The notes under the pieces are model-generated. The model worked only from the letters and a program-made list of their open reading frames with translations, was not told where the DNA came from and made no database searches. The position numbers and the translations under genes were made by a program. A stretch of 35,762 nt of DNA. It comes from Bradyrhizobiaceae bacterium. Its GTDB lineage: Bacteria; Pseudomonadota; Alphaproteobacteria; Rhizobiales; Xanthobacteraceae. Shown here one piece after another: positions 29,509-35,762 of this stretch. How positions within the stretch are numbered: the stretch's first letter is position 1; every line of letters starts with the position of its first letter. The stretch lies in contig PQAH01000039.1 in the NCBI GenBank assembly GCA_003105195.1, positions 1 through 35,762 on the forward strand. Direction: 5' to 3'.

Positions 29509-29774
29509 GGCACGCCAGCCGTGCCGTAGCGGGCGCGCACCGCGCGCCGCGCGGCCGCGACCCGCTGCCCATAGTCGTCCGCGAAGGGCTCGGTGAGCGT
29601 CTCCTCGAGCTCGGAGAGCAGCGACCAGAGCGCCGGCAGCTCGGCCGGGTCCTCCAGCGCCGCGCCCAGGGGCTCCCCGTCCATCTCGTCGGTGGTGCGG
29701 GCCAGGAAGTCGAACAGGACCAGCGCGACCGCCCGGTCGAGCGTCAATGTGACGGTGTCGATGGCTTGGGTCAC
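29505..29774 (-). CDS. Small acidic hypothetical protein
   Basis: 89 residues from the GTG at 29774, supported by GGAGGAG just upstream. Sequence: VTLTLDRAVALVLFDFLART, an acidic middle (DEMDGEPLGAALEDPAELPA), then LWSLLSELEETLTEPFADDY and a short basic tail. It looks like a soluble all-helical protein. I cannot name a family. First gene of a three-gene coupled set (this gene, acetyltransferase, transglycosylase), all linked by GTGA overlaps. Confidence 0.75.
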   Translation of the reverse strand: MTQAIDTVTLTLDRAVALVLFDFLARTTDEMDGEPLGAALEDPAELPALWSLLSELEETLTEPFADDYGQRVAAARRAVRARYGTAGVP

Positions 29775-29893
29775 GGCTCCTCCGGCGCAAGCACTCCGTG
29801 TCGGCTATTCCATCATCTTGCCGCGCCCATGCAAGCCGTCCGACCGCCGGCCGAAGACGCTCGCGCGGCGAGTGCGGCCGCCTGCGGCCGAGT

Positions 29894-31546
<1,653 letters not shown>

Positions 31547-31917
31547 TCTGCCCTCTGGGTTGGGCGCCGCGGGCGCCGTCTGGTGGGAGGTCGGGCGCTC
31601 CTGTAGCAGGCCGGGCGCGCGGCTCCAACACCGCCCAGGCGCGGCGGCGTCGGAGCCCGCATCAGCGCAGCCACATGCGGGACCACCGGTCGCGGGTCTC
31701 GCTTCGCTCACCCGGGCGACCTTCGCCGCACTTCACGAGTCCGCGATCGCGGCAAGACTTCAGCAAGGCTGACTACGGATCGGGCTTCTACCAAGGTGAG
31801 TTCTCAGCAGTTTTTAACTAATTGGGCCCAGCATTTCTCCTGAACCAAGGCGCCATGCGTGGCGACCAAAAATTGGAGCCGGCAAAGCCGGAGTCCAGAA
31901 GGGACCGGGAGACTGTC
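31547..31917. other. Divergent intergenic region of 371 bases
   Basis: Should hold the ettA promoter (leftward) and that of the 68-residue gene (rightward). The right half includes an AT-rich patch, AGTTTTTAACTAATTGGG, near 31809-31826, the best promoter candidate, and a short CCGGC-AAA-GCCGG repeat near 31879-31891. No tRNA, RNA gene or further coding frame is evident. Confidence 0.4.
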
Positions 31918-32124
31918 ATGGCCAAGGCCGCAACCAGGACGCCGAGTATGAGGACCGCCGCCGCGGACCTCTGGCGCACCATGACCTCCGGCCTGTTCGA
32001 CACCTATCACCCCGAGCGGCACTACATGCGCGGCCCCGGCCCGAAGTGGCGCGAGAAGCATGGCCAGGTGGCGTCCCGCGCCGCCGAGGTGAGCTTCGCC
32101 CAGATGACCCAGGCTGCGGCCTGA
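31918..32124 (+). CDS. Small hypothetical protein (68 residues)
   Basis: Begins MAKAATRTPSMRTAAADLWR, continues TMTSGLFDTYHPERHYMRGP and GPKWREKHGQ, and ends VSFAQMTQAAA. No signal peptide or membrane span; slightly basic. GGGAG five bases before the ATG at 31918 supports the start. I do not know the family. The Tyr/His/Arg-rich centre is distinctive enough that a profile search should find relatives. Confidence 0.62.
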   Translation: MAKAATRTPSMRTAAADLWRTMTSGLFDTYHPERHYMRGPGPKWREKHGQVASRAAEVSFAQMTQAAA

Positions 32125-32465
32125 CGCTCCGCGCGCCCGCCCCTCCCGCCCTCTCCGATTTCGACCCGATGGTTGCGCACGACCGCAGCCGGTATCCGCG
32201 CACGCCGTGCTGACGAAACGAGCGAGCCGTGACGCCTGTCACAGCGTCCGGATCTCGCCGGGCGCAGGGTGATCGGGTCGGACGCCGCCCGTCCGATGCG
32301 GATCGGAGCCGGTCTCGTGAACCCAGCGCACGCATCCTCCCACGAACCTGTTGTGGTCGCGCCGCCGGCTCTGGCCCCCATGTTGCAAGGCAACATGGAA
32401 CAAGGTGACGGGATCTCAGTCATCTCGACTGCGATTGTTGCGACGCACAAGAGAGAGGCGCAAGC
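32125..32465. other. Intergenic region of 341 bases with one strong palindrome
   Basis: Lies between two small rightward genes. The left two thirds are GC-rich without a recognisable signal. The main feature is the palindrome listed at 32378-32398. No coding frame or RNA gene is convincing. Confidence 0.4.
32378..32398. promoter_or_regulatory. Perfect palindrome upstream of the 90-residue gene
   Basis: Arms CCATGTTGC and GCAACATGG are perfect and separated by AAG, 68 bases before the ATG at 32466. No T tract follows, so an operator or leader hairpin is more likely than a terminator. The responsible regulator is unknown. Confidence 0.45.
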
Positions 32466-32738
32466 ATGCGCCGGATGGAGAGAACGATGTTGACCGCTCT
32501 GGTCCTGATCTGCTCGGTGGCCCAGACGCCCGACATGAGGGACTGCAGCCGCAGCAATGCGGTGGCCGTCATGCGGGTGCCGGCCGAGTTCGGCAATCCG
32601 GCAACCTGCTTCATGCACGGCCAGGCCTATCTGGCCGGGACCGCCATCGGGCAGGAAATGGCCGCCGACGAGCGCGTGAAGGTGATCTGCGCCCGCAGCG
32701 AGACCACCGTCGGCCTGCGGATCGTCACCGACCGCTGA
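32466..32738 (+). CDS. Small Cys-containing hypothetical protein, possibly exported
   Basis: 90 residues from the ATG at 32466; ATGs at 32475 and 32487 are alternatives, the last with GGAGAG before it, giving MLTALVLICSVAQTPDMRDC as N-terminus. The first 20 residues are hydrophobic enough for a weak signal or anchor. Then follow AVAVMRVPAEFGNPATCFMH, GQAYLAGTAIGQEMAADERV and KVICARSETT. Cysteines in DCSR, ATCFMHG and VICAR could form a disulphide if exported. Conserved hypotheticals of this form occur, I believe, in Bradyrhizobium-like genomes. No function known. Confidence 0.7.
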   Translation: MRRMERTMLTALVLICSVAQTPDMRDCSRSNAVAVMRVPAEFGNPATCFMHGQAYLAGTAIGQEMAADERVKVICARSETTVGLRIVTDR

Positions 32739-32865
32739 CCGGCTGCCCTGCGTCCGGCCTCCCCGGGAGGCCGAAGGGTCCTATTGCGGCTTGCCAAGCC
32801 GCCGGCCGGCACCACACATAAGCGGGTGCCCCGAGCCCGGCCCAGGACCTGATGACGGTTCCCCG

Positions 32866-33771
32866 ATGACAGCCCCCCTGCCAGCTCCCCCCGCGATCGA
32901 TGACGACTATGTGATCCGGCCCGACCCCGCCGATCCGCGCCTGACGGAGCGCGTGGCGGGCGTGGACCACACGGGCGCGCCGATCGAGACCGCCGTGACG
33001 GTGGAGCGGGCGCTCACGATCTACCTCAATGCCCAGGAGATCGTCACCGCCATGACGATCGGGGACTACCCCGAATACCTGGCGATCGGCTACCTGCTCA
33101 ACCAGAACATGCTGCGGCCCGACGACGTGGTCACCGGCGTCGACTACGACGCGGACCTCGCGGTCGCGGTGGTGCGCACCGAGCGGGCGACCGACTACGA
33201 GGAGAAGCTGAAGAAGAAGGTGCAGACCTCGGGCTGCGCCCAGGGCACGGTGTTCGGCGACCTCATGGAAGTGATCGAGAACGCCGCGCTGCCGCAGGCG
33301 GAGCTGCGCACCTCGTGGCTCTACGCGCTGACCCACCGGATCAACACCACGCCCTCGCTCTATCTCGAGGCGGGCGCCATCCACGGCTGCGTGCTGGCCG
33401 CGCGGGACCGGCCGCTCGTCTACATGGAGGACGTCGGCCGCCACAATGCCGTCGACAAGATCGCGGGCTGGATGTTCCGGCACCGCGTGCCCGCCCACGA
33501 CAAGATCTTCTACACCACCGGCCGCCTCACCTCGGAGATGGTGATCAAGACCGTGCGCATGGGCATCCCGATCCTGGTCTCGCGCTCCGGCTTCACGGCC
33601 TGGGGCGTCGAGCTCGCGCGCAAGGCCGGGCTGACCCTGATCGGCCGCGCGCGCGGCAAGCGTTTCGTCGCGCTCGCCGGCGAAGGCCGCATCGTGTTCG
33701 ACCAGGACCTCGCCCATGTCGAGGACGAGAGCGCGAAGCATCGGCGCAAGGCGGCCGCCCATGACGACTGA
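32866..33771 (+). CDS. fdhD: Formate dehydrogenase accessory sulfurtransferase
   Basis: Passes sulfur to the molybdenum cofactor of formate dehydrogenases. 301 residues, slightly longer than E. coli FdhD (277). Typical segments: ALTIYLNAQEIVTAMTIGDY, PEYLAIGYLLNQNML, AGAIHGCVLAARDRPLVYME, the signature EDVGRHNAVDKIAGW, FYTTGRLTSEMVIKTVRMGI and SRSGFTAWGVELARKAGLTL. The sulfur-carrying site reads TSGCAQGTVFG, with Cys124 as its only cysteine, where E. coli has CxxC. The ATG at 32866 has no clear ribosome-binding site. It is followed by mobA on the same strand, 174 bases away across a repeat pair. No formate dehydrogenase subunit is in the window. Confidence 0.93.
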   Translation: MTAPLPAPPAIDDDYVIRPDPADPRLTERVAGVDHTGAPIETAVTVERALTIYLNAQEIVTAMTIGDYPEYLAIGYLLNQNMLRPDDVVTGVDYDADLAVAVVRTERATDYEEKLKKKVQTSGCAQGTVFGDLMEVIENAALPQAELRTSWLYALTHRINTTPSLYLEAGAIHGCVLAARDRPLVYMEDVGRHNAVDKIAGWMFRHRVPAHDKIFYTTGRLTSEMVIKTVRMGIPILVSRSGFTAWGVELARKAGLTLIGRARGKRFVALAGEGRIVFDQDLAHVEDESAKHRRKAAAHDD

Positions 33772-33798
33772 GTCGCTCGATTTCTCGCTTCGATCCGC

Positions 33799-33921
33799 CG
33801 TCGTCCCGGGCAAGCGCGCGCGAGCGCGCGCGACCCGGGATCCATGTCCCCTGTGGTCGAGATGCGGAGGAGCCGGGGCCATGGATCCCGGCTCTCGCTG
33901 TCGCTCGGCCGGGATGACGCC
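33799..33921. repeat. Inverted pair of interspersed palindromic repeats (BIME-like)
   Basis: Unit 1 runs from CGTCGTCCCGGGCAAGCG to CGACCCGGGATCCATG. Unit 2, inverted, runs from CCATGGATCCCGG to GCCGGGATGACG. Both share the CGTC-TCCCGG...CCGGGATCCATG frame. Unit 1 also contains a tandem AGCGCGCGCG. This resembles the intergenic palindromic repeats common in Rhizobiales, and lies between fdhD and mobA. Confidence 0.65.
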
Positions 33922-33945
33922 GTGCACAACGGGCGCGCTCTGCGC

Positions 33946-34572
33946 ATGACCCGGCCCTCCACCTACGGCCTCGTCCTCGCGGGCGGGCTCGCGCGCCGCA
34001 TGGGCGGCGGCGACAAGGCGCTGATCCGCATCGGCGGCGAGACCATCCTGGCGCGCGCGCTCGCGCGCCTGCGGCCGCAGACCGTCGGCATCGTCCTCAA
34101 CGCCAATGGCGATCCGGCGCGCTTCGCCGGCTTCGGCCTGCCGGTCGTCGCCGACAGCGTGCCGGATTTCGCCGGCCCGCTCGCCGGCATCCTGGCCGGC
34201 CTCGACTGGGTCGCGGCCCATGCGCCGCGGGTCGACTGGATGGTCAGCGTGCCCGGCGACTGCCCGTTCCTCCCGCGCGACGTGGTGACACGGCTGCACG
34301 AGGCGCGCATGCGCGCCGGCACGCCGCTCGCCTGCGCGCATTCCGGCGACTGGCGCCATCCCGTGGTCGGGCTCTGGCCGCTGCGGCTGCGCGAGGACCT
34401 GCGGCGCGCGCTGGTCGAGGAGGACCTGCGCAAGATCGAGGTCTGGACCGGCCGTCACGGCATCGCGCTCGCCGACTGGCCGACCGATCCGGTCGATCCG
34501 TTCTTCAACGTCAATACGCCCGAGGACGTGGCCACAGCGACGCGGCTGGCGGCCCGGGAGAGCGCGTCATGA
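33946..34572 (+). CDS. mobA: Molybdenum cofactor guanylyltransferase
   Basis: Attaches GMP to Mo-molybdopterin, making the MGD cofactor used by formate dehydrogenase and relatives. 208 residues, the usual MobA length. The GTP-binding N-terminus is [20 protein letters not shown], followed by [40 protein letters not shown], the catalytic [24 protein letters not shown] and [15 protein letters not shown]. The ATG at 33946 gives the standard start; an upstream in-frame extension would run into the repeat. It works in the same pathway as the neighbouring fdhD and the moeA-like sequence. Confidence 0.94.
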   Translation: MTRPSTYGLVLAGGLARRMGGGDKALIRIGGETILARALARLRPQTVGIVLNANGDPARFAGFGLPVVADSVPDFAGPLAGILAGLDWVAAHAPRVDWMVSVPGDCPFLPRDVVTRLHEARMRAGTPLACAHSGDWRHPVVGLWPLRLREDLRRALVEEDLRKIEVWTGRHGIALADWPTDPVDPFFNVNTPEDVATATRLAARESAS

Positions 34573-34652
34573 ACGGTTGAAACCGTTCGGCGATTGGCTA
34601 GAATTCGAGGCGAACCGCCGGTTCGAGAAACGTCTTCCGGGAGGGACCCAAG

Positions 34653-34772
34653 ATGCGCGCTTTCCTGTCCGCCGTCGCGGTTGCCGTCGTCATCGCGATC
34701 GTGGCCGTCTATGCGCTGGATTCGTTCCAGAGCGCCGTGACCGTGGCCGGCACGCCGAGCGTGCGGCTCTGA
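34653..34772 (+). CDS. 39-residue single-span membrane peptide
   Basis: Short ORF with GGGAGGGA eight bases before the ATG at 34653. Starts MRAFLSAVAVAVVIAIVAVY, one membrane helix, then ALDSFQSAVTVAGTPSVRL outside. The strong ribosome-binding site and small-protein architecture make it credible. Similar short proteins ending in SVRL are, to my recollection, common in Bradyrhizobium-like genomes. Function unknown. Between the mobA stop and this ORF there are 80 bases with no clear terminator. Confidence 0.68.
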   Translation: MRAFLSAVAVAVVIAIVAVYALDSFQSAVTVAGTPSVRL

Positions 34773-34828
34773 TCCCCGCATCCGCCGGGCTTACTGTCCT
34801 CGGCGAGCCCGCCCTCGCCGCGGCATGG

Positions 34829-35578
34829 CTACCCGATCAGCACCTCGTAAGGCAGGAAGCCGATCGTCGTCCCGGGCTCGACCCGGGTGAGGTCCTCGGG
34901 CAGCTCGGCGAGGCCGTCCGTCTCCGTCAGTGACGTGATCACGCCCGCGCCCTCGCGCGGGTGCTTGCGCGCCGTGATGCTGCCGTCCGGCGCGCGGGCG
35001 AGCGCGACGCGTACATATTCGCGGCGCCCCTTCTTCTTGCGGTACGAGAAGTCCGCGCGCACCGGCAGCGCGATCAGCGGCTCCGGCAGGGCGCCCGCGA
35101 GCCGCAGCGCCAGCGGGCGCACCACGCGCGCGAAGGTGACGAAGGCGGCGACCGGATTGCCCGGGACGCCGACGAAGGCCGCGCTGTCGGCGGCGCCGCG
35201 GATCACGCCCATGGCCACGGGTCGCCCCGGCTTGATGGCGACGCGCCAGAACACCAGGCGCCCGATCGCCTCCACGGCGCTGCGCACATGGTCGGCCTCG
35301 CCGGTCGAGACGCCCCCGGAGGTGAGCACGAGGTCGTGGCCGGCGGCGGCCGCGCGCATCGCGGCGGCGAGCGCCTCCGGCGCGTCGGGCAGGATTCCGA
35401 GATCGGTGACCGCCGCGCCGATCCGCTCGGCGAGGCCGGCGACCAGCTCGTCGAGCTCGGCCCACGACACGTGGACCTTCGTCGGGGTGAGGGCCGCGAC
35501 AGCCGCGGTGTCCGGAGCCGCCGCGGTCACGGGATCCGTCGGCGCCGCGCCCGGCGCCGTCGCGTCGATCTTGTTCAC
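34829..35578 (-). CDS. moeA: MoeA C-terminal half behind an unrelated N-terminus (truncated/chimeric)
   Basis: 249 residues from a GTG at 35578 that overlaps the upstream stop by four bases. From about residue 50 it is MoeA, the molybdenum insertase: GAAVTDLGILPDAPEALAAA, LTSGGVSTGEADHVRSAVEA, VFWRVAIKPGRPVAMGVIRG, GVPGNPVAAFVTFARVVRPL, YRKKKGRREYVRVAL and the domain IV end VEPGTTIGFLPYEVLIG. A full MoeA has about 400 residues; domains I-II and the start of domain III (roughly the first 200) are missing. Instead the first 50 residues read VNKIDATAPGAAPTDPVTAA, a low-complexity run, then KVHVSWAELDELVAGLAERI, which resembles the N-terminus of a purine phosphoribosyltransferase (tentative). Gene fusion by deletion, or an assembly join, could explain it. 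Insertase activity is unlikely. Confidence 0.8.
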   Translation of the reverse strand: MNKIDATAPGAAPTDPVTAAAPDTAAVAALTPTKVHVSWAELDELVAGLAERIGAAVTDLGILPDAPEALAAAMRAAAAGHDLVLTSGGVSTGEADHVRSAVEAIGRLVFWRVAIKPGRPVAMGVIRGAADSAAFVGVPGNPVAAFVTFARVVRPLALRLAGALPEPLIALPVRADFSYRKKKGRREYVRVALARAPDGSITARKHPREGAGVITSLTETDGLAELPEDLTRVEPGTTIGFLPYEVLIG

Positions 35579-35760
35579 GGGGTGTCCTCCGGTGCTGCCC
35601 GCACGCGTCCGTCGGGCGCCTCCTCCCAGTCGAGCCACTCCACGGCATTGGCGTCCAGATAGGCCTTCACGGCGGCCCCGACCGTGGGGAAGAAGAGCTC
35701 GCGGCCCACCCGGTCGGTCAGCTCGTAGCGCCGGAGTCGGTCCTTCACCGGGTCCTTCAT
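35575..35760 (-). CDS. Small hypothetical protein at the right edge
   Basis: 61 residues from the ATG at 35760, two bases from the window edge, so a longer N-terminus cannot be excluded. Sequence: MKDPVKDRLRRYELTDRVGR, ELFFPTVGAAVKAYLDANAV, then EWLDWEEAPDGRVRAAPEDT. Acidic C-terminus, no signal or membrane span. The stop overlaps the GTG of the moeA-containing ORF (GTGA), so the two were probably an operon before or after the rearrangement. Family not recognised. Confidence 0.6.
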   Translation of the reverse strand: MKDPVKDRLRRYELTDRVGRELFFPTVGAAVKAYLDANAVEWLDWEEAPDGRVRAAPEDTP

Positions 35761-35762
35761 CT

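Overview
The window is a GC-rich stretch of alphaproteobacterial chromosome. Its gene content points to the Hyphomicrobiales, somewhere near Bradyrhizobium, Rhodopseudomonas or Xanthobacteraceae. The pointers are a Tim44-domain protein, an extensin-like lipoprotein, an ArsR-methyltransferase regulator in front of metF-metH, a DUF6496 protein, fdhD-mobA, and short inverted repeats typical of these genomes. I could not run a search, so the taxonomy is inference.

Layout. (1) 1-7.1 kb: a catabolic cassette. A MarR-like regulator and the three parts of a TRAP transporter run leftward; a fused hydantoinase/5-oxoprolinase runs rightward. A perfect 17-bp palindrome lies in the gap between the two arms. 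(2) 7.1-12.1 kb: a GGDEF protein with a degenerate receiver domain, a Tim44-like membrane protein, an extensin-like lipoprotein, a 36-residue membrane peptide and an isochorismatase-like hydrolase. (3) 12.1-14.1 kb: a small graveyard of mobile DNA, with the 3' end of a serine recombinase (frameshifted), a higBA module whose toxin carries an in-frame stop, a possible relaxase scrap and a broken transposase. (4) 14.1-19.8 kb: a one-carbon/methionine operon (ArsR-methyltransferase regulator, metF, metH) with overlapping stop and start codons and a palindrome on its promoter. (5) 19.9-25.4 kb: a B3/B4-domain protein, a TrmO-like tRNA methyltransferase, a small membrane protein, an L,D-transpeptidase, then thiC behind a TPP riboswitch whose downstream hairpin can bury the ribosome-binding site. 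(6) 25.4-31.6 kb: small basic and antitoxin-like proteins, a zinc metallopeptidase, a lytic transglycosylase coupled to a GNAT acetyltransferase, and ettA. (7) 31.9-35.8 kb: small hypotheticals, then molybdenum-cofactor genes (fdhD, mobA) and an ORF holding only the C-terminal half of MoeA behind an unrelated N-terminus.

Most of the window is ordinary housekeeping. The parts most worth a second look are the truncated or chimeric moeA near the right edge, the pseudo-receiver diguanylate cyclase, the riboswitch expression platform, the SahR-like palindrome, the disabled higB toxin, and the uncharacterised TRAP/oxoprolinase cassette. I saw no rRNA, tRNA, CRISPR array or replication origin, and nothing that is clearly a new defence or signalling system.
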